Assembly (NCBI RefSeq): GCF_048263965.1
Contig: NZ_JBLXDO010000001.1
Span: 248,001 to 312,000 of the forward strand
Source: Ferrimonas sp048263965
GTDB lineage: Bacteria; Pseudomonadota; Gammaproteobacteria; Enterobacterales; Shewanellaceae
Direction of reading: 5' to 3'
DNA length: 64,000 bases
Shown here: piece after piece, positions 33,697-42,209 of the stretch
Layout of the letters: each line of letters starts with the position of its first letter
Numbering within the stretch: the stretch's first letter is position 1
Notes under the pieces: model-generated
What the model was told of the DNA's origin: nothing
Databases searched by the model: none
The model's input: only the letters and a program-made list of their open reading frames with translations
Program-made: the position numbers and the translations under genes

Positions 33697-33712
33697 TTGG
33701 CACAGAGACTGC
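33697..33712 (+). promoter_or_regulatory. Sigma-54 (-24/-12) promoter of the reductase operon
   Basis: TTGGCAC (-24) and CTGCAA (-12) with GG and GC separated by exactly ten bases fit the sigma-54 consensus TGGCAC-N5-TTGC. Transcription should start near 33724, before the flavoprotein start at 33768. The divergent gene encodes the matching activator type. Confidence 0.82.
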
Positions 33713-33767
33713 AATTATTCAGCCAGGCCCCTCTTTTAGGCCGATAAAAATAATGGAGAAGTCTGAT

Positions 33768-35483
33768 ATGAAAGATGAAAAAAATACCGGTATTGCTGAT
33801 GCGTCTCGCCGAGGTTTTCTGAAAGGTGGTGCTGTGGCCAGTGCCGCCGCCGTGGTGGGGACAGCCATGCCCGGAGCGGCGTTCGCCGGAGGCATGAACA
33901 TTGGCCAACCCGCTGCCGACACCCACCAGTGGAGCTGGGAGAAACCGGCCAAACCCATTCCAAAGCGCCACATCAAGAAGGTGGTTGAGACCGACATCGT
34001 GGTGATCGGTGCCGGTCTGGCGGGTCTGTCTGCGGCCATCTCCGCCGCAGAGCTGGGTGCCAAGGTGGATATCGTTGAGAAGAACAAGGTGCCTGCCTTC
34101 CGTGGTGGTCACATCACAGCCCTGGACAGCCAGGTGCAGAAGTCCATGGGCATTGAGAACGACACCCGCCAGATCATTCGAGAGCTGGTGGCCTGGGCCC
34201 AGGGCCGGGTGGATGAGGAGCTGCTGTGGCAATTCTTCCGCAAGAGTGGCGCCGCCATGGATTGGGCCACTGAGATTGGTAAAAAGCATGGCCTGGAAGT
34301 CACCATGTGGGAGGGGTACTACAAGGGCCCGGATTACACCGAGTACCCGGTGACCCACTTCTTCCATGAAAAGGATGCCGATCTCTCCTACGTCTACGGT
34401 CACTCCAAAGGCATTGGTAATGCCACCATAGTACCGGCCATGGAGAAGGAGGCGGTCGTCAAGGGCGTCAAGGTTCACTACAAGACCCCTTCTGCCCAGA
34501 TCCTGCGGGATGCCGAAGGCAAGGCGGTGGGCGTCATCGCCGGCAAGCGTGGCAACTACACCCAGTTCAACGCCAAGAACGTCATCATTGCCACCGGCGA
34601 CTATGCGTCCAACCGCGAGATGATGCAGCGTTTCTCCCCCTTCGCCCTGAAGGCGGACGCACAGATCTACTTCCCCAACAAGTGCAACACCGGTGACGGC
34701 ATGATTCAGGCGATGCAGGCCGGGGCGGTGATGCAGAAGCACGAGCCCCACGCGGCGGTGATCCATCTGGAGGCCGGGGCTGCCAGTTACGGCTTCCTCC
34801 ACGTCAATGCCCACGGTAAGCGTTTCAAGAACGAGGATGTGAACACCCAGTCCAAGAGCTGCACCAAGGAGCTGGAGCCCGATGGCATCGCCTGGACCAT
34901 CTATGACCGCGATTGGGCGGATCAGGTGAAGGCCCAGGTGGACGCCAACATCGCCGGCGGCCTGTTCTATGGCCAGATGTGGCAGCCCTGGGGCAAAGGC
35001 TGGAACAAAGAGATCGAGCTCATGACCCAGGAGGCCCACATCAAGGATGGCAAGGTGTTGGTGGCCAACAGCGTCGGCGAACTGGCCGACAAGATGGGTG
35101 TACCCAAGGCGCAGCTGGAGAAGACCATCGCCCGGTATAACGAGCTGTATCAGCAGCAGAACGATCCCGACTTCGGTAAGCGCAAGGAACTGCTGACCCC
35201 GGTGATCAAGCCTCCCTTCTACGCCGGTAAGCTCTACAGCACCGTGCTCACCATGTGCGGTGGCCTGAGCACCGACTCCAGCCTGCTGGTGAAGGACAAG
35301 GATGACAAGTCGATTCCCGGCCTGTACGTGGTTGGTGCCGCCCAGGGCGACTTCTTTGCCAATGACTACCCCACCATCTGTCCCGGTATCGGCCATGGCC
35401 GCTGCCTCACTTATGGTCGCATGGCCGGCATCCTCGCCGCCGGTGGCGACGTGGACAAGCTGATGCCCTCCATCGACGTGTAA
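33768..35483 (+). CDS. Tat-exported FAD-dependent reductase of the flavocytochrome c / fumarate reductase family
   Basis: A 571-residue periplasmic flavoprotein. The N-terminus has a twin-arginine signal (SRRGFLKGG, then an Ala-rich core ending AFAGG). The FAD-binding domain has TDIVVIGAGLAGLSAAISAAELGA and, near the end, GLYVVGAAQGDFFANDYPTICPGIGHGRCLTYGR. This is the fold of fumarate, urocanate and acrylate reductases. It has no heme motif of its own, so electrons must come from a partner, most likely the cytochrome encoded next. Substrate residues around LHVNAHGKRFKNE differ from the fumarate reductases I know, so fumarate is not assumed. The start is set by GGAG nine bases upstream and by the promoter position. 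Confidence 0.88.
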   Translation: MKDEKNTGIADASRRGFLKGGAVASAAAVVGTAMPGAAFAGGMNIGQPAADTHQWSWEKPAKPIPKRHIKKVVETDIVVIGAGLAGLSAAISAAELGAKVDIVEKNKVPAFRGGHITALDSQVQKSMGIENDTRQIIRELVAWAQGRVDEELLWQFFRKSGAAMDWATEIGKKHGLEVTMWEGYYKGPDYTEYPVTHFFHEKDADLSYVYGHSKGIGNATIVPAMEKEAVVKGVKVHYKTPSAQILRDAEGKAVGVIAGKRGNYTQFNAKNVIIATGDYASNREMMQRFSPFALKADAQIYFPNKCNTGDGMIQAMQAGAVMQKHEPHAAVIHLEAGAASYGFLHVNAHGKRFKNEDVNTQSKSCTKELEPDGIAWTIYDRDWADQVKAQVDANIAGGLFYGQMWQPWGKGWNKEIELMTQEAHIKDGKVLVANSVGELADKMGVPKAQLEKTIARYNELYQQQNDPDFGKRKELLTPVIKPPFYAGKLYSTVLTMCGGLSTDSSLLVKDKDDKSIPGLYVVGAAQGDFFANDYPTICPGIGHGRCLTYGRMAGILAAGGDVDKLMPSIDV

Positions 35484-35537
35484 TTGCCTGAGTGCGCTGC
35501 CCTGAAAGGGGCAGCGCCGCGATAGGAGTGAAACAAC

Positions 35538-36026
35538 GTGAAAACACAGTTACAGCTGGCGGGCCTGGCCCTGCTGGTGGCCGCCAGTGGTGGCGCATCG
35601 GCCCAGGAATCCTGCGCCGGAGAGTGCCACATCATCCAGCCCTATGTTGAGGCAGCCAGCGACACCAGGCTGCTCTCATCCAGGCATCTGGCGATGGGGC
35701 TCGAGTGCACCGACTGCCATGAGCAGGATGCGCAAACCCGCGCCTGGGAGGCCGAAGCCTACGCCAAGGGCGAGTATGACGATCCCATGTATACCCGGGA
35801 GTTCGACAACGAGTTCTGTCTTCGCTGTCACGAGGGTTACGAGGCGCTGGCGCAGCAGACTCACCACCTTGAGGAGGCGTGGGGCATCAACCCTCACCAC
35901 TCCCATGTGGACCCGGAATGCTATCAGTGCCACAAGTCCCATCAGCCCTCGACACTGTTGTGCGGCGAATGTCATACCGCCGAATGGGATAAAAGGCTGC
36001 CTCAGGGTTGGTCTGTGAATAATTAA
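35538..36026 (+). CDS. Small periplasmic multiheme cytochrome c
   Basis: A 162-residue protein with a Sec signal ending ASAQ. It has four canonical heme sites (CTDCH, CLRCH, CYQCH, CGECH) and a fifth near the N-terminus with three residues between cysteines (CAGECH). Extra histidines (HHLEEAWGINPHHSHVD) can be distal ligands. The tetraheme arrangement resembles the cytochrome partners or domains of flavocytochrome c reductases. The GTG start at 35538 follows TAGGAG. It lies 54 bases after the reductase gene and is probably its electron donor. Confidence 0.88.
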   Translation: MKTQLQLAGLALLVAASGGASAQESCAGECHIIQPYVEAASDTRLLSSRHLAMGLECTDCHEQDAQTRAWEAEAYAKGEYDDPMYTREFDNEFCLRCHEGYEALAQQTHHLEEAWGINPHHSHVDPECYQCHKSHQPSTLLCGECHTAEWDKRLPQGWSVNN

Positions 36027-36135
36027 TTTTTCCGGCAATTAATTCGCCGCAAAAATAAAAATCCATCAGTCGTTTCTTTGGCTGTAAATAAGGTGCCTGT
36101 CTTTAAAAAAGAGACGGGCGCTGGAGATAATAACG

Positions 36136-37062
36136 ATGAAACTGAAATATTCTCACTGCTCCCGTGCAGTACTGCTTTCATTTCTCCTGGCAGACTGTGG
36201 GGCAGCGCTGGCGGCCACCTCTGGCACCCATTACTCCATAGGCACAGAGGGTGTGGAGGCGGGTACGCCGCCCCCTCCTGGGATGCACTACCGCATGTAC
36301 AACACCTGGTATGACGCCGGTCGCCTCATGGATGACAATGGCGATGAGTTGACCATGGACTTCAACCTGGAGGTGTACGCCCAGGCCCACCGCTTCGTCA
36401 ACGTCACCGACACCAAGATCTTTGGCGCCAACTGGGCCTACAACCTGATCGTGCCCGTGGTGAAGAAGGAGATCGCCATAGGTGGTGCCTTCGATCGCTC
36501 CTCAGATTTCGAGGTGGCGGACATCGTTATCGAGCCCCTGGCCCTGTTCTGGTACACCCCAAAGTTCGACGCCATCCTGGCGCTGGCGGCGATTGCGCCA
36601 ACCGGTTCCTATTCCGCCGATGAGCCGGAGTCCGTTGGTCTGGGCTACTGGTCCGGTATGGTCACCGCCGGCGGTACCTACTTCTTCGACGAGGATCGCA
36701 GCTGGAGCTTCAGTACCCTGTCCCGCACCCTGTTTCATGGCAAACAGGATGAGACGGATGTGCGCCCCGGTATGGAGTTCACCCTGGAGGGGGGCGTCGG
36801 TAAGAACATGATGCTGGACGACCACTGGCTGATTCGCCCCGGCATCAACTATGCCGCCTCCTGGCAGATCAGTGACGACAACCACGATGGCCCGGGTACG
36901 GTGAAGGACCAGCGTAAACGGGTTTACGGCGTCGGTGCAGAGGTCAACTTGATGTATCTGCCCTGGCTGCTGCAAGCCAACTTGCGTTATCTCAACGAGT
37001 TTGGCGCCGAGAATACCGTCGAGGGAGACTGCATCACCCTGACCTTCACCAAATCCTTCTAG
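36136..37062 (+). CDS. Outer-membrane channel of the phenol-degradation MetA-type (SphA-like) family
   Basis: A 308-residue protein with a signal peptide (CGAALAATS boundary) and alternating beta strands ending in a Phe, typical of an outer-membrane barrel. The HYRMYNTWYDAGRLMDDNG opening, the NLIVPVV segment and the ALAAIAPTGSY segment match the Phenol_MetA_deg family, proteins often encoded with aromatic catabolic genes. GGAGAT precedes the ATG. It is the third gene of the sigma-54-controlled run and suggests that the substrate crosses the outer membrane through a dedicated channel. Confidence 0.8.
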   Translation: MKLKYSHCSRAVLLSFLLADCGAALAATSGTHYSIGTEGVEAGTPPPPGMHYRMYNTWYDAGRLMDDNGDELTMDFNLEVYAQAHRFVNVTDTKIFGANWAYNLIVPVVKKEIAIGGAFDRSSDFEVADIVIEPLALFWYTPKFDAILALAAIAPTGSYSADEPESVGLGYWSGMVTAGGTYFFDEDRSWSFSTLSRTLFHGKQDETDVRPGMEFTLEGGVGKNMMLDDHWLIRPGINYAASWQISDDNHDGPGTVKDQRKRVYGVGAEVNLMYLPWLLQANLRYLNEFGAENTVEGDCITLTFTKSF

Positions 37063-37092
37063 CTTGGCCTTCTCATCATCACCCTTTAAAGC

Positions 37093-37126
37093 AAAGCCCC
37101 GGTCATCCGGGGCTTTTTTTGTGGCT
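37093..37126. terminator. Terminator after the channel gene; copy 2 of the repeated sequence
   Basis: AAAGCCCCGG - TCAT - CCGGGGCTTT and a T-run, then GTGGCT, identical to 31913-31945 apart from one extra T. The last bases overlap the stop codon of the convergent porin gene. Confidence 0.9.
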
Positions 37127-38162
37127 AGAAGCGGTAGAGGGCGGTGGCCTGCAGGTAGCTGGAACCGCCGCGCCGGGGCTGACGAAAGTGGATGTCCTCA
37201 TCCTGCACCTGGATGTGGCCCAGCTCCAGTCCCAGATCCAGGTAGGGCTCCGGGGAGGCGAACAGGTTGATGCCCAGGTGGGTGCGGTCCACCTTTTCCA
37301 CATCGGTAAGGATTTTGCCCACAAATAGGGTGGAGCGCAGGGCGTTGCCCCAGTGATGTTGGTAACCCAGCATGGCGGCGCTGGTGGTCTCCAATTCGCC
37401 GTGGGCAATGTCCTTGGCGGCGGAGGTGCCGACGTAGCGCCCCAGGTTGCCATGGTGCAGTTGCAGTTTCAGACTGTCCTGGCCCAGGTGCAGGCTGGCG
37501 GAGGCCGAGGCACCGAGTCCCAGCTCCGCCAGTCCATCCGGGGCCAGGTAACGGGCCAGGCCACTTATCGACAGCTCTCCCCAGTCACCGCGCCAGTCCC
37601 GGCGCAGGATCAGGTCCGGCATCCAATCGTTGTTGTCATCGATGTTCTGTCCATCGGACTGGGTGCCGTAGGTCTTGGGATTCTCCAGTGCCAGCTGCCA
37701 GTGCTCGCCCTGGTAACGCAGCTGGGCCTGGCGCACCATTGCCTCACCGACTAAGGGGCCACCCAGGTTGGTGGTTTCCGGGAAGCTGGCGGTATTGACC
37801 AGGGTGGACCAGGTCTGGCCCGCCAGGAAGTCGCGGTAGGCCAGGTAGGCGTGACGCAGGCGGGGACTGTAGGAGTTGGAGACCACGGTGTTGCCCTGGG
37901 CCGAGCCGGCGAAGTCCACCTCGATAACGGCACTGAGCCTGGCCTCCTTCAGGGCCAGACGAATACGGCTCTCCTGACCGCTGAACTGGGTCTTGGTGGT
38001 GTCCTGTTCCGTCGGGGTGTCGGCGCCGGTCCAGATGCCGGCGTAGGGGATGTGGCCGTGAACTGACTTGAGGTCGGCCTTGATGAAGCCATTCAGCTCA
38101 ATGTCGGTGGCGCAGCAGAGGGGGGAGGCCAGCGTCAATGCGGCCAAAATCAATTTCTTCAT
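37125..38162 (-). CDS. DcaP-like outer-membrane porin
   Basis: A 345-residue product with a signal (MKKLILAALTLASPLCCA) and a barrel pattern ending ATALYRF. The start of the mature part (IELNGFIKADLKSV), DTTKTQFSGQESRIRLALKE and AYLAYRDFLAGQTWSTLVNTASFPETTNLGGP match the DcaP-type porin family, some of which carry dicarboxylic or aromatic acids. ATG at 38162 is chosen because AAGGAAAC and the signal peptide fit; the frame is open upstream without similarity. It faces the reductase operon and may help uptake of the same substrate. Confidence 0.82.
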   Translation of the reverse strand: MKKLILAALTLASPLCCATDIELNGFIKADLKSVHGHIPYAGIWTGADTPTEQDTTKTQFSGQESRIRLALKEARLSAVIEVDFAGSAQGNTVVSNSYSPRLRHAYLAYRDFLAGQTWSTLVNTASFPETTNLGGPLVGEAMVRQAQLRYQGEHWQLALENPKTYGTQSDGQNIDDNNDWMPDLILRRDWRGDWGELSISGLARYLAPDGLAELGLGASASASLHLGQDSLKLQLHHGNLGRYVGTSAAKDIAHGELETTSAAMLGYQHHWGNALRSTLFVGKILTDVEKVDRTHLGINLFASPEPYLDLGLELGHIQVQDEDIHFRQPRRGGSSYLQATALYRF

Positions 38163-38757
38163 GTTTCCTTGCGAGTCCGGATCGCCGCCTGGATGGCAGC
38201 GACCTAAAAAGAGAAAGGCTCCCCGACGTGCATCGATGATGTGAGTGGCAGGGGACAAGGGGATAAACCCTGCTAAACGCTGATGCCAGAGTGTAAAGTC
38301 GCGGGTTGGACACTCATGCACACTGCCGGGGAGCAAAAACACCAAGAGCAGGGCGGTCCGTTGCATTCAACCGACCTGTTCTGACTTGCGGGAGTTACTC
38401 TAAAGCGCCTGGGCAAGCCCCCGGGTGAGGGCAGTCACACTTCCTCAGGACGAGAAAGGTTTTTCTTGAGGCCCCTTGGGAAACTTTTTTCACTTTTACG
38501 CCAACGCCTTATGTCGATCCACCTCACAGGTTGCGCTGCCAGGTTGTGGCACCGCTCTCGTCCTGACCACTCCGCGGCCTCTTTTCGTCATAGTGTGTGC
38601 CCGGCAGCAGAGCACAAACGGCGGTTGAAGTACTATGCGCATCGGCCTATCCATTTGGATTTAAAGAGTATTTTTGATTCATGTTCAGTGGGGCGGTCCG
38701 CAAAATAATAACCTTTGCCGTGATGCAGTACCCGAGACCGGGATTATCAGGAAGAAA
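38163..38757. other. Divergent intergenic region between porin and pentaheme cytochrome genes
   Basis: This 595-base stretch contains no gene I can support. Both flanking genes start outward, so both promoters lie here. An AT-rich part at about 38657-38680 is a likely promoter for the cytochrome gene. A near-miss sigma-54 sequence is discussed among the rejected items. Confidence 0.5.
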
Positions 38758-40152
38758 ATGATGAAGTTGGAACTGAAACTCTTACCCGCGCTGCTGTGCG
38801 CCGCCCTGCCTATGCTGGCCCAGGCCTCAGACACCCAGCCCTACGCCCCCTCCTACCTCAGTGTTGTGGGGGACAAATCCCCGGAGCTCAAAGACTGGAG
38901 CGATCCCAAACGCTGTAAGGGCTGTCACCCCCGCCAGTGGAACGGCTGGCAGGGCTCCATGCACTCCATCGCCTTCATCGATCCGGTGTTCCAGGCCGAG
39001 TGGGCGCTGGGCGACCGGGAAACCGACGGCGCCACCAAGAACCTGTGTGGCGGTTGCCACACCGCGGTGGGCACCGTCACCCAGAAGGTAGAGTTTCACC
39101 CTGAGACCGGCAAATACGGCGCTTTCACCACACAGAAGATGGCCACCACCGGGGTCTCCTGCGACGTTTGCCACAGCGTCGAAGAGACCAACATGCGCCA
39201 CACCTCCATGGGCGAGCATGGCAACGCCTCCCTGGCCCTGGCCAATGACGGTGTGAAACGCGGCCCGCTGAAAGACGCCAAGGCCCGTGGCCACAAAGCC
39301 CAGTACAACGAATTGCACACCAAATCGGAGTTCTGCGCCAACTGCCACAACGTGTTTAACCCGGCCCACGATTTCGCCCTGGAGCACACCTACCAGGAGT
39401 GGAAAGAGTCCGAGTACGCCGCCAAGGGGATTCAGTGTCAGGACTGTCACATGGTGCCGGTGGACGCCGCCATCCGGGTGGCCGACGAGATGAAGCCGGT
39501 CTCCGAGCTGGCGGACCATGGTCTGGGCGGAAAGGCAGCCCGCGGCGGTAAGGAACGCGCCCTGGTGCATGACCACGGTTTTGTTGGTGGCAATGCGGTG
39601 CTGGCGCCTCTGCTGGGCGTCAAAAATGGGGAAGCGCACGCCGCCGAGGCGATAAAACGCCTGCAGAGCGCCGCTTCTCTGGACGCCAAGGTGGTGCAGC
39701 AGGGCGACAAGGCCACCCTGCAACTGACGGTGCACAACCGCCGCGCCGGTCATGCCCTACCAACCAGCCTGACCTTCATCCGCCAGATCTGGCTCGAGGT
39801 GGTGGTGCGTGATGACGCCGGTCATGAACTGCTGCGCTCCGGCACCCTCACCGAAGAGAACCTGCTGCCGGAAGGCACCGTGGTGTTCCAGGATGCCTCG
39901 GTGGATGACAAGGGTAAGCCGGAACACAAGCCCTGGAAGGTGGCCCGCTTCGCCCAGGAGAACACCATCCCCGCCAAGGGGAATAAGACGGTGGAGTACG
40001 GCTTTGACCTGCCCAAGGGCGGCTACAGCGTAGAGGCCAAGCTGCACTACCGCTCCTTCGATCAGAGCGTGGCGGACTTCCTGCTCAGCGACAAGGTGGT
40101 GGTGCCTTCGGTAGAGATGACCAGCCTCAGCCAGCATTTTGCGGCTAAGTAA
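38758..40152 (+). CDS. Periplasmic pentaheme cytochrome of the c554-like family
   Basis: A 464-residue secreted protein (signal KLLPALLCAALPMLAQA). Five canonical heme sites lie in the first 240 residues: CKGCH, CGGCH, CDVCH, CANCH, CQDCH, with QWNGWQGSMHSIAFIDPVF typical of the cytochrome c554 fold. The C-terminal 200 residues have no heme site and look like a beta-sandwich (LQLTVHNRRAGHALPT). Related proteins occur in Shewanella-type anaerobes near terminal reductases. AGGA lies upstream of two adjacent ATG codons. Its link with the reductase module 1.7 kb upstream is suggested only by position. Confidence 0.85.
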   Translation: MMKLELKLLPALLCAALPMLAQASDTQPYAPSYLSVVGDKSPELKDWSDPKRCKGCHPRQWNGWQGSMHSIAFIDPVFQAEWALGDRETDGATKNLCGGCHTAVGTVTQKVEFHPETGKYGAFTTQKMATTGVSCDVCHSVEETNMRHTSMGEHGNASLALANDGVKRGPLKDAKARGHKAQYNELHTKSEFCANCHNVFNPAHDFALEHTYQEWKESEYAAKGIQCQDCHMVPVDAAIRVADEMKPVSELADHGLGGKAARGGKERALVHDHGFVGGNAVLAPLLGVKNGEAHAAEAIKRLQSAASLDAKVVQQGDKATLQLTVHNRRAGHALPTSLTFIRQIWLEVVVRDDAGHELLRSGTLTEENLLPEGTVVFQDASVDDKGKPEHKPWKVARFAQENTIPAKGNKTVEYGFDLPKGGYSVEAKLHYRSFDQSVADFLLSDKVVVPSVEMTSLSQHFAAK

Positions 40153-40169
40153 GGGCTAACCTCCAACCC

Positions 40170-40205
40170 AACAACAAACCCGGCGGATTCGCCGGGTTTG
40201 TTGTT
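40170..40205. terminator. Bidirectional terminator between the cytochrome and pseudouridine synthase genes
   Basis: AACAACAAACCCGGCG - GATT - CGCCGGGTTTGTTGTT is a perfect 16-pair inverted repeat between convergent genes. Confidence 0.88.
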
Positions 40206-40212
40206 TGTGGGG

Positions 40213-41166
40213 CTACAGCAGGGGCAGTCCCTTCTCCTGGCAGAGCTGTCGCCAGGGCTCAGAATGGTGAGAGTTGGTAAGCACTCGCTCACTGTCTGTA
40301 CCAGTGTCTATGGTTACCTCTTTGGCCAGCAGCAGGTGGTGAGGGGCGCCCAGGGCCAGTTCGTCGGCGTCGGTGACCGCGTCATCCAGCCGTTTCAGGT
40401 AGTAGCTGCCCCCATTGGAATAGATCTTATCGCCGACGATGGGGTGGCCCAGGTGCGCCAGGTGGGCCCGGATCTGGTGTTTACGACCGGTCACCAGCTC
40501 GCACTCTACCAGAGCGCAATCATCGCCTCTGGCCAGCACCCGGAACTTGGTGTGGCTCTGTTTGCCCTTCTCGTCATCCCCACACACATGCATCTGGCAG
40601 CGAATGGGGCTGGCCTCTCTGGTGCCCAGGCGGCACTCCAGCTCCTGTTGTTCCCAGCTAGGCAAGCCCCAGACCACCGCATGGTAGACCTTGCGCACCA
40701 TCAGCTGTTTCAGCCTGGGTTGCCAGCGGCTGGCAGCGGCCTTGTCTTTGCCCAGCAGTACGATGCCACCGGTCTCCAGATCCAGCCGATGCAGCAGATG
40801 GGCATCGGGCCAGTCACTCTCGCGGCGCACCAGTGCCACCAGGGTGTTGATGATATTGCGGGTGGTGCGGCTGACCGGCAGGCCATGGGGCTTGTGCACC
40901 GCGATGATCTCCTCCCCCTGCCACAGCAGTTTCCAGCCGGTGTCCACCGGAGACTCGAAGTAATCACCGATGCGATAGCTGAGCCGTTGGCCCGCTTCAA
41001 GCACGGGATCCCCTTCGGCCTGAACGCCATCGACGCAAACCACGCCCTCATCGACGAAGGCCTGCCAGGTTTGCTGATTCAGATAGGGAAATCGGGCGCG
41101 CAAAAAGCCATACAGACGCTGGCCTGCATCGCTGGGGGTAATGGTGTCGTTAAAGCTGGTGGTCAA
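40213..41166 (-). CDS. RluA-family pseudouridine synthase
   Basis: A 317-residue RNA pseudouridine synthase. It has an S4-like start (WQAFVDEGVVCVDG), the catalytic Asp in LLHRLDLETGGIVLLGKD, the KVYHAVVWG strand, and the TGRKHQIRAHLAHLGHPIVGD motif of the RluA group. The target uridine cannot be told. TTG at 41166 is preferred because a full AGGAGG ribosome site lies seven bases upstream. An ATG at 41220 would place that site inside the coding region. Confidence 0.87.
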   Translation of the reverse strand: MTTSFNDTITPSDAGQRLYGFLRARFPYLNQQTWQAFVDEGVVCVDGVQAEGDPVLEAGQRLSYRIGDYFESPVDTGWKLLWQGEEIIAVHKPHGLPVSRTTRNIINTLVALVRRESDWPDAHLLHRLDLETGGIVLLGKDKAAASRWQPRLKQLMVRKVYHAVVWGLPSWEQQELECRLGTREASPIRCQMHVCGDDEKGKQSHTKFRVLARGDDCALVECELVTGRKHQIRAHLAHLGHPIVGDKIYSNGGSYYLKRLDDAVTDADELALGAPHHLLLAKEVTIDTGTDSERVLTNSHHSEPWRQLCQEKGLPLL

Positions 41167-41390
41167 AGGGCGCCCTCCTGAAGAGGGGGCAGTGTACCTT
41201 AAAGGGGGCACGCCCAACACTGCGGCAACTCACCGGGGAGCGAGCACCGACGGCGGAGAGACTCAGCCAGGCGCCGAATCTCTTAGAGAGTGCTGTTCAA
41301 TGCTTGTTGCTGGCTCAAAGGGTAACGCGACTGGAGAGAAGGAGGGCTAAGGTTATAGGAGGGATCTGCACCATCAGGAGCGAGCCGATT

Positions 41391-41942
41391 ATGGTCAAGT
41401 GGGGTCAGACACGCTGCGAGTGCGCCACAGTGCTGCTTTTAGTCATGTCTGCGGTAGCCGCCGCGAACGATACCTTGCCCGGCCCGCAAGAGACTACTTC
41501 GGTGCAGTACCTTGCTTGTACCGAGGAGATTGGCTCTCTGTTAGAGCAAACCAATGCCATCAGGGCCAAGGGAGCCAACTGTGGTGGCACCTATATGGAG
41601 CCGGTGACAGCACTTCGTCAGAGCGCTTTCCTGGAACATGCCGCCTTCGAGCATGCCTACAGCATGGCGACTCATAACTTCCTCAGCCATACCGGACGCG
41701 ACGGCGCCGACGTGGGCCAGCGGGTTCGTTCTTATGGATATGAGTGGCAACTGGTGGGAGAAAACATTGCGGCAGGACAGCCGACGGTGGAAAAAGCGAT
41801 GAAGGAGTGGTTATCCAGCCCAGAACACTGTCGGAACTTAATGTCGCCGGACTACAGAGAAACGGGTTTCGCTTGCGTGGCCAACCTGAGGACGGAGTAC
41901 CGCTTCTATTGGGTGCAGGTGTTCGCCACAGCTTTCGATTAA
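41391..41942 (+). CDS. Secreted CAP/SCP-domain protein
   Basis: A 183-residue protein with a signal ending VAAAN and a CAP-type domain: FLEHAAFEHAYSMATHNFLSHTG, VRSYGYEWQLVGENIAAG and WLSSPEHCRNLMSPDYRETG, with the conserved His and Glu pair. Four cysteines could form disulfides. Bacterial CAP proteins are secreted and of poorly known role. AGGAG precedes the ATG by ten bases. It is the last gene before the AT-rich region on the plus strand. Confidence 0.85.
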   Translation: MVKWGQTRCECATVLLLVMSAVAAANDTLPGPQETTSVQYLACTEEIGSLLEQTNAIRAKGANCGGTYMEPVTALRQSAFLEHAAFEHAYSMATHNFLSHTGRDGADVGQRVRSYGYEWQLVGENIAAGQPTVEKAMKEWLSSPEHCRNLMSPDYRETGFACVANLRTEYRFYWVQVFATAFD

Positions 41943-41948
41943 TAGTGC

Positions 41949-42209
41949 CTAGCTGAGCCGACGCTTCTTAGCCTCAGATCCAGGCAAGCAGTTGGCAATG
42001 GGAATCACCAACCCCCGGGTGCGCCGAATGTATTCGGCGGCAAATACTCCGGGCACCAACCCGGCTAACGCCCACCAGCCCACCAAAGACAGCTCCAATT
42101 TATCGGCGACGATGCAATAGACACTGCCCAGCAATGCACACAGCAAAGCCGGAGCCACAGCGACTTCCAGCCACAACATCACAGCGAGCAGACGCTCAAA
42201 CGGGCGCAT
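41949..42209 (-). CDS. Small hypothetical membrane protein
   Basis: An 86-residue product with two hydrophobic segments (LLAVMLWLEVAVAPALLCALLGSVYCIV and LSLVGWWALAGLVPGVFAAEYI) and a basic C-terminus. No family is recognised. It is convergent with the CAP gene (six bases apart) and marks the left edge of the AT-rich region. Coding status is moderately supported by composition and length. Confidence 0.5.
   Translation of the reverse strand: MRPFERLLAVMLWLEVAVAPALLCALLGSVYCIVADKLELSLVGWWALAGLVPGVFAAEYIRRTRGLVIPIANCLPGSEAKKRRLS

Noticed and set aside
33687..35396. 569-residue open frame on the minus strand
   Set aside because: Shadow of the flavoprotein gene, which has a Tat signal, FAD motifs and a matching promoter.
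38547..38562. Possible sigma-54 promoter before the pentaheme cytochrome (TGTGGCAC at 38546)
   Set aside because: The -24 part is good but ten bases later there is GT instead of GC, and the site is almost 200 bases from the gene.
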